Assembly (NCBI GenBank): GCA_965228445.1
Contig: OZ245813.1
Span: 2,914,001 to 2,978,000 of the forward strand
DNA length: 64,000 bases
Direction: 5' to 3'
DNA from: Thalassobaculum sp965228445
Lineage (GTDB): Bacteria > Pseudomonadota > Alphaproteobacteria > Thalassobaculales > Thalassobaculaceae
Position 1 is the stretch's first letter. The number at the start of each line of letters is the position of its first letter. Below the pieces are notes generated by a model, which had not been told where the DNA came from, did no database searches, and worked only from the letters and a program-made list of their open reading frames with translations. This document shows, piece after piece, positions 7,593 through 15,285 of the stretch. Both the position numbers and the translations under genes were made by a program.

Positions 7593-8306
7593 TCAGGCCC
7601 TCCGCACGCCGCGATCGGCATAGGCCTCGGCCCGCCGGAACACCTTGTTGGAGAGCGACGTCAGCGCCAGGTACAGCACCGCCGCGGAGATGAAGAACAC
7701 CATCGGCTGCTTGGTCGAGCCCGAGGCGACGAAGGCTTGGCGCATGATCTCGGTCAGGCCGACGACGGAGATCAGCGAGGTATCCTTGAGGGTGAGCTGC
7801 CAGACATTGCCGAGCCCGGGCAGGGCGTAACGCGCCACCTGGGGCACCATGATGCGGCGGAACAGGATCCAGCGGCTCATGCCGCAGGCCTTGGCCGCCT
7901 CGATCTGGCCCTTGGGGACCGCCAGGACGGCGCCGCGGATGACCTCGGTGGAGTAGGCGCCGGAGATGAAGCCCAGGGCCAGGACGCCGGTGGTCAGGGC
8001 GTTGAACTCGATATAGCCATTGTATCCGAACAGCTTGGCGACGGCCATCGCGGCCTGCCCGCCGCCGAAGAAGATGATGTAGATGGTGATGAGGTCGGGA
8101 ATGCCGCGCACCAGCGTGGTGTAGACGTCGCCCAGCAGCGGCACCAGGGGCACCCGGGAGAGCTTGACCGCCGCCCCGCCGGCGCCGACCACGATGCCCA
8201 GCGCGAAGGCGATCACCGCCACCAGCAGCGTCCAGCCGGCCCCCCGCACCATCTCGTCGCCCCAGCCCGAGTCGCCCCAGGCCAGCAGGCTCATCCATTC
8301 CGGCAT
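7593..8306 (-). CDS. Polar amino acid ABC transporter permease (HisQ/OccQ-like)
   Basis: The 237-residue partner permease has an N-terminal helix (GWTLLVAVIAFALGIVVGAG), the conserved LVRGIPDLITIYIIFFGGG segment typical of HisQ-type proteins and an EAA loop (EAAKACGM...PQVARYALPG). The two permease genes are three bases apart. With the binding protein and ATPase genes upstream on the same strand, this completes a HisJQMP/OccTQMP-type importer. Confidence 0.92.
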   Translation of the reverse strand: MPEWMSLLAWGDSGWGDEMVRGAGWTLLVAVIAFALGIVVGAGGAAVKLSRVPLVPLLGDVYTTLVRGIPDLITIYIIFFGGGQAAMAVAKLFGYNGYIEFNALTTGVLALGFISGAYSTEVIRGAVLAVPKGQIEAAKACGMSRWILFRRIMVPQVARYALPGLGNVWQLTLKDTSLISVVGLTEIMRQAFVASGSTKQPMVFFISAAVLYLALTSLSNKVFRRAEAYADRGVRRA

Positions 8307-8339
8307 GCGCCCGTCATCCCCCGATCGTCAAAACCGACA

Positions 8340-8361
8340 GGGACGGCCGACCGGCCGTCCC
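8340..8361. promoter_or_regulatory. Intercistronic hairpin between binding protein and permease genes
   Basis: GGGACGGCCG and CGGCCGTCCC are perfect inverted arms around two bases. The hairpin sits in the 80-base gap between the binding-protein stop and the permease start. In similar operons such structures protect the binding-protein part of the transcript and keep permease expression lower. That role is inferred here. Confidence 0.6.
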
Positions 8362-8386
8362 CGCGGACAGGTCTATCCGGCCCCGG

Positions 8387-9244
8387 TCACTCCTTGGCCG
8401 AAGCGTCGAAGCCGAAATGCTCGACGGCGATCTTGCTCAGCGTGCCGTCGGCGACGGCCTCGCCGATCGCCTTGGAGAACATGTCGGCCAGCGCCTGGTC
8501 CTCCTTGCGGATGCCCGCGCCCACGCCATTGCCGAACGGACCGCCGGTGAAGCCCGGGCCGACCATCTTCAGGCCCTTGCCCTCGTCCTTCTCCAGCAGC
8601 GGTTTCCAGTAGGACATGGCGGCCAGGGCGGCGTCCACGCGGCCCGCCTGGAGGTCGAGATCGAGGTTCTCCTGGGTGTCGTAGGTTTTCACCGTGACGT
8701 CGCCGGCGATGAACTCGTTCAGGAAGTTCTCGTGGGTGGTGGCGATCTGCACGCCGATGGTCTTGCCGGCGAAGGCTTCCTTCACCTTGGCGATGGCAGC
8801 CTTCTCGGCGTCATCGGTCTCGGCCATGGTCACCGTGTCGAGATCGGTCGAGAAATCGGCGAACGGGCCGTCGGACTTCACGACGAAGACCGCCGGCGTG
8901 GCGGCATAGGCGCGCGAGAAGGTGATGACCTCCATGCGCTTCTCGGTGATCGACATGCCGGCCATGATCACGTCGTACTTGCCGGCCTGCAGCGCCGGGA
9001 TGATGCCTTCCCAGGCCTGCTGCTGGAGGGTGCACTCGACCTCCATGCGCGCGCAGAGATCCTTGTACAGATCGACCTCGAAACCGACGAGGTTGCCCGA
9101 GGAGTCCGTGTAGTTCCACGGGGCGTAGGCGCCTTCGGTGGCGATCCGAACCGACGAGCCCTTGCCCCAGTCGGCGGCCGAAGCGGCGGTGGCGACGCCC
9201 GTGGCGAGGGCCGCGACCGCCAGCAGCGTGGTCAGCTTTTTCAT
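8387..9244 (-). CDS. Periplasmic basic amino acid/opine-binding protein
   Basis: A 285-residue solute-binding protein of family 3 with a cleavable signal peptide (MKKLTTLLAV ... ASA, cleavage near residue 29) and the conserved start of the mature domain (VRIATEGAYAPWNYTDSSG). Further family motifs are GFEVDLYKDLCARM, WEGIIPALQAGKYDVI and MSITEKRMEVITFS. These match LAO/HisJ/OccT-like proteins that capture arginine, lysine, ornithine, histidine or opines. ATG 9244 has a perfect AGGAGG. The gene lies between the ATPase and permease genes on the same strand. Confidence 0.92.
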   Translation of the reverse strand: MKKLTTLLAVAALATGVATAASAADWGKGSSVRIATEGAYAPWNYTDSSGNLVGFEVDLYKDLCARMEVECTLQQQAWEGIIPALQAGKYDVIMAGMSITEKRMEVITFSRAYAATPAVFVVKSDGPFADFSTDLDTVTMAETDDAEKAAIAKVKEAFAGKTIGVQIATTHENFLNEFIAGDVTVKTYDTQENLDLDLQAGRVDAALAAMSYWKPLLEKDEGKGLKMVGPGFTGGPFGNGVGAGIRKEDQALADMFSKAIGEAVADGTLSKIAVEHFGFDASAKE

Positions 9245-9299
9245 GTGAAGTCCTCCTGGTTGAACACGTCCCCATCCGGATTTCACCGGTTGCTGGGGT

Positions 9300-10139
9300 T
9301 CAGTGACCCGCGGCCATCCCTTCGGTGGTCGCGAGGAATTGGCGGCAACGCTCCGAGTCGGGGTTGCCGAAGACCTGCGCGGGCGGACCCTGCTCCTCGA
9401 TCCGGCCCTGGTGCAGGAACACGACCTCGTCCGAGACCTCCCGGGCGAAGCGCATCTCATGGGTGACGATGACCATGGTGCGCCCCTCCTCGGCGAGCTG
9501 GCGCATGACCCGCAGCACCTCGCCGACCAGTTCGGGGTCGAGGGCGGAGGTCGGCTCGTCGAACAGCATGACGCGCGGCTCCATGGCCAGCGCGCGGGCG
9601 ATGGCGCAGCGCTGCTGCTGGCCGCCGGAGAGATGGGCCGGATACTGGTCGCGCTTGTCGGCGATGCCGACCTTGTCGAGCAGGTCCATCGCCTGCTCGA
9701 CCGCCTCGGCTTTCGGCACGCCGAGCACATGGACCGGCGCCTCGATCACGTTCTCCAGGACCGTCATGTGGGTCCACAGGTTGAAGCTCTGGAACACCAT
9801 GGCGAGGCGGGAGCGGATGCGGTCGACCTGCTTGGCATCGGCCGGCTTGAGGGCGCCGTCGCGGCCGGGAACCATCCGGATCAGTTCGCCGTCGACGCGC
9901 ACTTCCCCGGCATTCGGGATCTCAAGCAGGTTGATGCAGCGCAGGAAGGTCGACTTGCCCGATCCGGACGCGCCGATCATCGAGATGACGTTGGCGTTCG
10001 CGGTCGACAGCGACACGCCCTTGAGAACTTCCAGCGACCCGAAACGCTTGTGGAGGTCGGTCACCTCCAGCATCGGCGGAGAGGATGCGGACGAACGGTC
10101 CGGCTGTTGGACCTCGGCGGCGATCGGCAAAAAACCCAC
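9300..10139 (-). CDS. Polar amino acid ABC transporter ATPase (HisP-like)
   Basis: The ATP-hydrolysing subunit of the importer. It carries Walker A GASGSGKST, the Q-loop VFQSFNLW, the signature LSGGQQQR, Walker B VMLFDEP and the switch histidine in VTHEMRFA. All are intact. The longest frame starts at GTG 10139 and gives 279 residues. An ATG at 10073 would begin directly at the conserved MLEVTDLHKRFG and give 257, the usual length, so the true start is uncertain. A strong palindrome lies just upstream at 10146-10172, suggesting that this is the first gene of the transporter operon. Confidence 0.9.
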   Translation of the reverse strand: MGFLPIAAEVQQPDRSSASSPPMLEVTDLHKRFGSLEVLKGVSLSTANANVISMIGASGSGKSTFLRCINLLEIPNAGEVRVDGELIRMVPGRDGALKPADAKQVDRIRSRLAMVFQSFNLWTHMTVLENVIEAPVHVLGVPKAEAVEQAMDLLDKVGIADKRDQYPAHLSGGQQQRCAIARALAMEPRVMLFDEPTSALDPELVGEVLRVMRQLAEEGRTMVIVTHEMRFAREVSDEVVFLHQGRIEEQGPPAQVFGNPDSERCRQFLATTEGMAAGH

Positions 10140-10145
10140 CTTTGC

Positions 10146-10172
10146 GCTGCAACAATTCGATAATTTTGCAGC
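10146..10172. promoter_or_regulatory. Palindromic operator candidate upstream of the ABC importer
   Basis: GCTGCAA at 10146-10152 and TTGCAGC at 10166-10172 are perfect inverted half-sites flanking a 13-base A/T-rich centre. The site lies in the 114-base gap before the ATPase gene. On the minus strand TTGCCG and TATGCT, 16 bases apart, form a possible promoter that it overlaps. It looks like a repressor or activator site for the importer operon. The cognate regulator is not visible nearby. Confidence 0.5.
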
Positions 10173-10253
10173 ATAACCGGCTGACGACGGTCGGCAAGCG
10201 CAATCGGTGCATTTCCGGCCGCATCCTCCCCATCGCCGGTCCGGGCCGGCGGT

Positions 10254-10919
10254 TCAGGCGGAGGTGCTGCGCGCCGCCCGCCAGGCGCGGGAGAACCGGC
10301 GCGGGTTGGGCAGATAGGCGGTGAGCGACTTCAGCCTGGCGGTCACCTTCGGCACCTTCATCACGTCGCCGATCCGGCGGTCGAGGAAGGCCCAGGTCTC
10401 CGCATGGCCCTCGGAGGTGTCGTCGAGCCAGTACAGCAGGGTGGAGCTGAACACCGCCGCCAGCAGGCCGCGCTTGGTGTAGTAGTTGTAGTCGGTCGAC
10501 GTGTCGCCGCAGGTCCACCAGATGGTGTCCACCGTGCGGAACAGGCTGCGGGCGGCCACGCTCGCATTGCCCGGCAGCGCCAGGAACGACAGGGCGCGGC
10601 GCACCGCCTCCTTGTGCGGCTCCACCGCCTCCAGGCGCAGGCGCACGCCGAGGGCGACCTTCTCGCGGATCTTCAGCCCGTCCAGTCCGTGGGCCAGCAT
10701 ATCCGCTTCCATCCGCGCGTCGGCCCGGGACAGCCAGTAGGCGACCGCGTCGCGCACCCCGGCCGGGAAGGCGATGTCCACATCCGCGGCCACCAGCCCG
10801 GCAGACCGGGCGCCGTCGGTCAGGCTCCTGCGGGTCCAGCCGTCGAACAGCACGTTGGGCAGGGACGCGTCCAGGATGCGGTCGCGCAGGGTGTCCATCG
10901 GATTGGCGGAGGCGCTCAT
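10254..10919 (-). CDS. COQ9 family protein
   Basis: The 221-residue protein has the COQ9 layout: an N-terminal helical TetR-like region (TLRDRILDASLPNVLFDGWTRRSL) and a C-terminal lipid-binding part containing VDTIWWTCGDTSTDYNYYTKRGLLAAVFSSTLLYWLDD. This segment is the family signature. COQ9 proteins bind isoprenoid lipids and support hydroxylation in ubiquinone synthesis. The ATG at 10919 overlaps the def stop by four bases, so the two genes are coupled. Confidence 0.88.
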   Translation of the reverse strand: MSASANPMDTLRDRILDASLPNVLFDGWTRRSLTDGARSAGLVAADVDIAFPAGVRDAVAYWLSRADARMEADMLAHGLDGLKIREKVALGVRLRLEAVEPHKEAVRRALSFLALPGNASVAARSLFRTVDTIWWTCGDTSTDYNYYTKRGLLAAVFSSTLLYWLDDTSEGHAETWAFLDRRIGDVMKVPKVTARLKSLTAYLPNPRRFSRAWRAARSTSA

Positions 10920-11497
10920 GGGACCGGTTCCTCAATCGCTTCGGGCTCGGGCGCGGCGGACGGCCGATCGCGCATATCCGCCTCGATCAGTTCCTCGACA
11001 TAGCCGAACCGGGTGAAGTCGGTCATCCGGTCCAGATAGAGGATGCCGTTCAGGTGATCGACCTCGTGCTGCAGCACCCGGGCCCGCATGCCGGTCATCA
11101 CGGTGTCCACCGGCTCGCCCCGAGGCGTCACGGCGGTCAGCCGCACCCGGGTCCAGCGCGGCACGTCCCCGCGCAGCCCGGGGATCGACAGGCAGCCCTC
11201 CATGCCGAGCGCCATCTCGTCGCCGACCGGCGTCAGCTCGGGATTGATCAGGGCGGTCAGCGGCAGCGGCCCGTCCTCCGGATCGTCGGTCTTGCGGGCG
11301 GCGGGGACCGAAACCAGGATCACCCGCTCGGACACGCCGATCTGGGGGGCGGCGAGACCGATGCCGCCGGCTTCCGCCAGACTGGCCTCCATGTCGCGGA
11401 TCAGTCCCGCGATCTGCGGGGCGGTCGGGTCGGCCACCGGGGCCGCCACACGGCGCAGCACCGGGTCGCCTGCACGGACTATGGACTTCGCACTCAT
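10916..11497 (-). CDS. def: Peptide deformylase
   Basis: A metal-dependent hydrolase that removes the formyl group from nascent proteins. All three active-site motifs are present: GIGLAAPQIG (motif 1), EGCLSIPG (motif 2, metal-binding Cys) and QHEVDHLNG (motif 3, metal-binding His pair with catalytic Glu). It is 193 residues long with a proline/glutamate-rich C-terminal tail. It is translationally coupled to the downstream COQ9 gene. It is not adjacent to fmt, its most common neighbour. Confidence 0.95.
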   Translation of the reverse strand: MSAKSIVRAGDPVLRRVAAPVADPTAPQIAGLIRDMEASLAEAGGIGLAAPQIGVSERVILVSVPAARKTDDPEDGPLPLTALINPELTPVGDEMALGMEGCLSIPGLRGDVPRWTRVRLTAVTPRGEPVDTVMTGMRARVLQHEVDHLNGILYLDRMTDFTRFGYVEELIEADMRDRPSAAPEPEAIEEPVP

Positions 11498-11570
11498 GAT
11501 CAGGCATATAGCGCGCCCATCGGGGCCGGTCCAGACGGACGCGGCCCTGGAACGGCACGGCGTTTTGAGG

Positions 11571-11586
11571 TATACTTACCGTAAGT
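11571..11586 (+). promoter_or_regulatory. Probable -10 element overlapped by a palindrome, upstream of rpsU
   Basis: TATACT (11571-11576) is a five-of-six match to a -10 box. It is overlapped by a perfect palindrome ACTTAC-C-GTAAGT (11574-11586). The -35 region (TGGAAC at 11548) is weak. The site lies in the 170-base gap between def (minus strand) and rpsU, about 80 bases before the rpsU start. Confidence 0.4.
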
Positions 11587-11667
11587 GCTGGCCGATTGAT
11601 CCGGTAACGGGTCCGTCGTGCTGGCATTTATTTGTGCCGAGGCAACGAGGAAAGGAGTGCGAAACCC

Positions 11668-11871
11668 GTGCAAGTATCCGTTCGCGACAACAACGTCGAT
11701 CAGGCCCTGCGCGCGCTGAAGAAGAAGATGCAGCGCGAAGGTGTCTTCCGCGAGATGAAGCTGCGCCGCAACTACGAGAAGCCGTCTGAGAAGAAGGCCC
11801 GTGAGCGCGCTGAAGCGGTGCGTCGCTATCGCAAGCTCATGCGCAAGCGCATGGAGCGTGAAGGCTACTAG
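11668..11871 (+). CDS. rpsU: 30S ribosomal protein S21
   Basis: This 67-residue basic protein matches bS21 along its length (VRDNNVDQALRALKKKMQRE then REMKLRRNYEKPSEKKARER). S21 helps base-pairing between 16S rRNA and mRNA on the small subunit. The start is GTG 11668, preceded by AAAGGAG. An ATG-like extension upstream is not supported. The gene is monocistronic, with a strong terminator 46 bases downstream. Confidence 0.97.
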   Translation: MQVSVRDNNVDQALRALKKKMQREGVFREMKLRRNYEKPSEKKARERAEAVRRYRKLMRKRMEREGY

Positions 11872-11917
11872 TCTCCGGCCGGGCGGCCGTTAAGCGCCGC
11901 CCCACATGCCGACGCTG

Positions 11918-11942
11918 AGCCGCCCGGGACGGGCGGCTTTTT
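11918..11942 (+). terminator. Rho-independent terminator of rpsU
   Basis: AGCCGCCC and GGGCGGCT form an eight-pair GC-rich stem with a five-base loop, followed directly by five T residues. Confidence 0.9.
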
Positions 11943-11979
11943 GCGTTTGTCCGACGGCTTCCGCCCCCTCCCCTGAGCC

Positions 11980-12051
11980 GTCGTCCCGACCTCGTTTCGG
12001 GATCCTGCCCCCACCGCCTGGCGCTTGATCCCGAAACGAGGTCGGGATGAC
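11980..12051. repeat. Inverted repeat of REP type
   Basis: Two 25-base arms (11980-12004 and 12027-12051) are inverted copies with one mismatch. The core is CCCGACCTCGTTTCGGGATC. The spacer is 22 bases. The right arm lies less than 90 bases before the nitrile hydratase start. No protein-coding signal is seen in the 268-base gap. Confidence 0.75.
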
Positions 12052-12139
12052 GGACTTCAGGATGACGGACACAGAAGAGGCCCCGTTTCCTCCCCCGGCG
12101 ATCTGCTCTACCCTCCGGCAAAACGCCCGGGAGGATGGC

Positions 12140-12796
12140 ATGAGCGGACACGACCATCACCACGATCATGATCACCACCACGATCATGACCATGAGCACC
12201 CGCGCCTCAGCGAGCTGCAGCTCCGGGTCAAGGCGCTGGAATCGCTGCTGGTGGAGAAGGGGCTGGTCGACCCGGCCGCCCTCGACGTCTTCGTCGACAC
12301 CTACGAGACCAAGGTCGGGCCGCGCAACGGCGCCCAGGTCGTCGCCAAGGCCTGGACCGACCCGGCCTTCAAGAAGACCCTGCTGGAGGATCCCTCCACC
12401 ACCATCAAGTCCTTCGGCTTCGAGGGCCGCCAGGGCGAGCACATGGTGGTCGTGGAGAACACCGACACGGTCCACAACCTGGTCGTCTGCACCCTGTGCT
12501 CCTGCTATCCGTGGCCGGTGCTGGGCCTGCCCCCGGTCTGGTACAAGTCGGCCCCCTACCGGTCGCGGGCGGTCAACGATCCGCGCGGCGTGCTGGCCGA
12601 TTTCGGCACCTCCCTGCCCGACGACGTGGAGATCCGGGTCTGGGATTCGACGGCCGAGATGCGCTACCTGGTCCTGCCCCGGCGCCCCGCCGGCACCGAC
12701 GGCTTGAGCGAGGCGGAACTGGCCGACCTGGTCACCCGCAACTCGATGATCGGGGTCGAAACAGTCCAGTACCCCCGGCAGGAGGCGGCCCAATGA
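12140..12796 (+). CDS. nthA: Nitrile hydratase alpha subunit (cobalt type)
   Basis: This is the metal-carrying subunit of nitrile hydratase, which adds water to nitriles to give amides in the cytoplasm. The metal-binding claw CTLCSC is at residues 117-122. The threonine in position two is the mark of cobalt enzymes, while iron enzymes have serine. Also present are YPWPVLGLPPVWYKS and YRSRAVNDPRGVL. The 218-residue protein starts at ATG 12140 (GGGAGG upstream). Unusually, residues 4-20 form a stretch with eleven histidines alternating with aspartates, which resembles a metal-loading sequence. The stop overlaps the beta-subunit start. No amidase gene lies nearby to process the amide. Confidence 0.95.
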   Translation: MSGHDHHHDHDHHHDHDHEHPRLSELQLRVKALESLLVEKGLVDPAALDVFVDTYETKVGPRNGAQVVAKAWTDPAFKKTLLEDPSTTIKSFGFEGRQGEHMVVVENTDTVHNLVVCTLCSCYPWPVLGLPPVWYKSAPYRSRAVNDPRGVLADFGTSLPDDVEIRVWDSTAEMRYLVLPRRPAGTDGLSEAELADLVTRNSMIGVETVQYPRQEAAQ

Positions 12797-13443
12797 ACGG
12801 CGCGCATGACATGGGCGGAATGCACGGCTTCGGTCCGGTGGAGGACGAGCCGGTCCATCCAATCTTCCACGGCGACTGGGAGAAGAAGGCTTTCGCCCTG
12901 ACGCTCGCCTGCGGCGGTCTCGGCCAGTGGTCGATCGACGAGGCGCGCTACGCCCGTGAGCGCCAGCCCCCGGCGCAGTATCTCGACAACACCTACTACG
13001 AGCAGTGGCTGCACGGTGTGGAGACCATGCTGGTCGAGAAGGGTCTGGTCACCCCGGAGGAGCTGGAGAGCGGCAAGGCCGCCGGCCCGGGCACGGTGCC
13101 GGCCCTCCCCGCCGACCGGGTGTTCAAGGCGCTGCAGCAGGGCTCGCCCTATATCCGCGAGGTCCCGAACGCCCCGCTCTTCGCGGTCGGCGCCAGGGTG
13201 CGGGTGAAGACCTTCCATCCGACCGGCCATACCCGCGCGCCGCGCTACCTGCGCGGCCATGTGGGCACGGTGGTGATGCATCACGGCGCCCATGTCTTCG
13301 CCGATACCAGCGCCACCGGCGACCACAAGACCGCCCATCACCTGTACAACGTGTCCTTCGCGGCCGACGCGCTGTGGGGGCCGCAGAGCCAGGGCGGCGC
13401 CGTGCATGCCGACCTGTGGGAGCCCTACCTGGAACCCGCATGA
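12793..13443 (+). CDS. nthB: Nitrile hydratase beta subunit
   Basis: The 216-residue non-metal subunit has the family N-terminal helix region (MNGAHDMGGMHGFGPV), the central segment YYEQWLHGVETMLVEKG and the C-terminal SH3-like barrel (FAVGARVRVKTFHPTGHTRAPRYLRGHVG ... HHLYNVSFAADALWG). It completes the active-site pocket of the alpha subunit. The ATG overlaps the nthA stop (ATGA), and its own stop overlaps the accessory gene in the same way. Confidence 0.95.
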   Translation: MNGAHDMGGMHGFGPVEDEPVHPIFHGDWEKKAFALTLACGGLGQWSIDEARYARERQPPAQYLDNTYYEQWLHGVETMLVEKGLVTPEELESGKAAGPGTVPALPADRVFKALQQGSPYIREVPNAPLFAVGARVRVKTFHPTGHTRAPRYLRGHVGTVVMHHGAHVFADTSATGDHKTAHHLYNVSFAADALWGPQSQGGAVHADLWEPYLEPA

Positions 13444-13808
13444 TGGCACGCATGGATCTGGACAGCCTGCCGCGCATCCCCGTCGACCATGACGGTCCGG
13501 TGTTCCGCGAACCCTGGGAGGCGCAGGCCTTCGCCATTGCGGTGAAGCTGCACGAGACCGGCCTCTACACCTGGAACGAATGGGCCGCCGCCCTCTCGGC
13601 CGAGATCAAAGCGGCGCAGGCGGACGGCGACCCGGATCTGGGCGACACCTACTATCGGCACTGGCTGACGGCGCTGGAAGGCCTCGTCCTGGCCAAGACC
13701 GACCTGACGGTGGAGCAACTTCTGAGACGCAAGAACGCCTGGGACCGGGCCGCCCAGCGTTCGCCGCACGGCGAGCCGATCCTGCTGCCCGAGGATGAAG
13801 AAGACTAA
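13440..13808 (+). CDS. Nitrile hydratase accessory protein (14K activator)
   Basis: A 122-residue protein similar to the N-terminal half of the beta subunit (FREPWEAQAFAIAVKLHETGLYTWNEWAAAL ... YYRHWLTALEGLV). In cobalt nitrile hydratases this small protein forms a complex with the alpha subunit and drives cobalt insertion by subunit swapping. Its presence agrees with the CTLCSC motif of the alpha subunit. ATG 13440 overlaps the nthB stop. An in-frame ATG at 13443 is an alternative. The 3' end overlaps the opposite-strand DUF1223 gene by four bases. Confidence 0.9.
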   Translation: MMARMDLDSLPRIPVDHDGPVFREPWEAQAFAIAVKLHETGLYTWNEWAAALSAEIKAAQADGDPDLGDTYYRHWLTALEGLVLAKTDLTVEQLLRRKNAWDRAAQRSPHGEPILLPEDEED

Positions 13809-14551
13809 GCCGTCAGAACCTTGGTGGCGCCCCAGATCGGGCCGTGCTCGGCGCCCTGCACCAGGATGGCGATCCCGCCCTCCACCTGGGTCCAGGGCCT
13901 GGCCGGAACGCTGAGGGTACGGCCGGGACCGTGGAACTCGCCGATCTTGCGGATCGCGCGGACCACGTTGAAGTTCTCCAGACTCAAGCCGGTGTTCTCG
14001 CCGCGCCGGATCTCGGTCTTGTGATGGGCATCGTAGGCAACCGCCAGCACGTCGGCCGGACCGGGCATTCCGGTGTCTTGGATCTCGGCGCGCAACCCGT
14101 CGGCGGTGAGCGTCGCCCCGACCCGGACGACGGGCCGGTCCCCGTCCCCGGCCGCCAGCCGCTCCCGGATCACCGCGTCGACCGCCCGCGTGTCGGAGCC
14201 GACCGCATCGACCTCGCCGTCGATCACCATCTGCGGCGTATAGACCGTCCGGTTGCCCAGGGCGTGCTGATAGGCCCGCTGGCGCGTGGTGTAGGTCTTG
14301 TCGGCGAAGGGATCGGGCCAGCCGATGTAGTCCCAGTAGTCGATATGGTAGGCCAGCGCGATGACGTCGTCGCGGGTCGCCAGCCGGCCCAGATAGGCGT
14401 CGGCCGGCGGGCAGGAGCTGCAGCCCTGGCTGGTGAAGAGTTCCACGACCACGGGTCGCGGGGCGAGGCCCACGGCGGCGCCGGAGCGCGGCAGCGCCGA
14501 GGCGGCAAGGCCGGCCGCGGCGAGGGCGGAGAAGGACCGTCTGGTGATCAT
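13805..14551 (-). CDS. DUF1223 thioredoxin-like exported protein
   Basis: The 248-residue protein starts with a twin-arginine signal (TRRSFSALAAAGLAASAL), followed by the conserved DUF1223 block VVVELFTSQGCSSCPPAD, whose CSSC pair resembles a thioredoxin motif. HIDYWDYIGWPDPFAD and TPQMVIDG follow, all typical of this uncharacterised family. Tat export would place a folded, possibly redox-active protein in the periplasm. The start ATG 14551 gives a complete signal; a longer frame upstream is not supported. It is convergent with the nitrile hydratase operon. Confidence 0.88.
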   Translation of the reverse strand: MITRRSFSALAAAGLAASALPRSGAAVGLAPRPVVVELFTSQGCSSCPPADAYLGRLATRDDVIALAYHIDYWDYIGWPDPFADKTYTTRQRAYQHALGNRTVYTPQMVIDGEVDAVGSDTRAVDAVIRERLAAGDGDRPVVRVGATLTADGLRAEIQDTGMPGPADVLAVAYDAHHKTEIRRGENTGLSLENFNVVRAIRKIGEFHGPGRTLSVPARPWTQVEGGIAILVQGAEHGPIWGATKVLTA

Positions 14552-14568
14552 GACGGTAAGACTAGCCG

Positions 14569-15195
14569 CTACCGGTAGCTCACCGGAATTGAAGAGGCCG
14601 TGATCGGCGGCTTGCCGGACGCCTCGACGTCGATCGGCCGCATGATGTCCCAGACATACTCGTTGGCGTAGTACACGGCGATATCGGTCACGAACACGGT
14701 GCCGGCCAGCAGGGCCGCCGCCGGCGCCGTGGCGCCCAGGCCGTAGCCGAGCAGGAAGATCCGCCCGCTGTTCACCGATTGGAACAGCAGCGACTTCTTC
14801 AGCAGGGTGGTCTCGTCGGTATCCTCCAGGGACGGCCCCTCCTGCTGCCAGAGGTATTCGAAGCCGTAGTAAAGCCCCGCCGCGGTCGCCGCGTTGGTCA
14901 CGACGAAGCCGCCCAGCACCAGCGGATGCCCCCCGATAAGGGCGTCGAACACCAGCAGGTCGGTCGCGTTGGCCACCGCCTGGAACGTCACCGTCTTGTA
15001 CAGGGCCCGCTGCCACGGCGGCAGGTCGCCGCGCAGGTCCGGCAGCAGCGTCGACGGCCCGTCGGGTTCGGTGGCGGCCTGCGCCTGAACCACCGCCGGT
15101 TCCTCGCGCCACTGGGCGGCGGCCGGAGCGGCAGACAGCAGCATGACCGCGATCAGCGCGGCTCCGATCGTGGACAGCGGCAGCAGACGGATCAT
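14569..15195 (-). CDS. Membrane protein with two DUF2061-like repeats
   Basis: A 208-residue protein with a signal peptide (to about residue 27, PAAAQ) and two similar halves. Residues 65-117 begin KTVTFQAVANATD and end YYGFEYLW. Residues 131-184 begin KSLLFQSVNSGR and end YYANEYVW. Each half holds two short hydrophobic helices and resembles the DUF2061 membrane family, so the gene looks like an internal duplication. The function is unknown. ATG 15195 has GGAGGG upstream. It lies 17 bases upstream of the DUF1223 gene on the same strand, and the two are probably co-transcribed. Confidence 0.6.
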   Translation of the reverse strand: MIRLLPLSTIGAALIAVMLLSAAPAAAQWREEPAVVQAQAATEPDGPSTLLPDLRGDLPPWQRALYKTVTFQAVANATDLLVFDALIGGHPLVLGGFVVTNAATAAGLYYGFEYLWQQEGPSLEDTDETTLLKKSLLFQSVNSGRIFLLGYGLGATAPAAALLAGTVFVTDIAVYYANEYVWDIMRPIDVEASGKPPITASSIPVSYR

Positions 15196-15285
15196 AGGGC
15201 GGCCCTCCGGGAAACGGCCCGACATGGCATGGTCATGGCGGCAGCGTATCATCTTGGCCGGTCCCGGCACACCTCTACGGGCAGG

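Noticed and set aside
12047..12139. N-terminal extension of nitrile hydratase alpha
   Set aside because: ATG 12140 has GGGAGG at correct spacing, and the extension reads through the end of the REP-type repeat.
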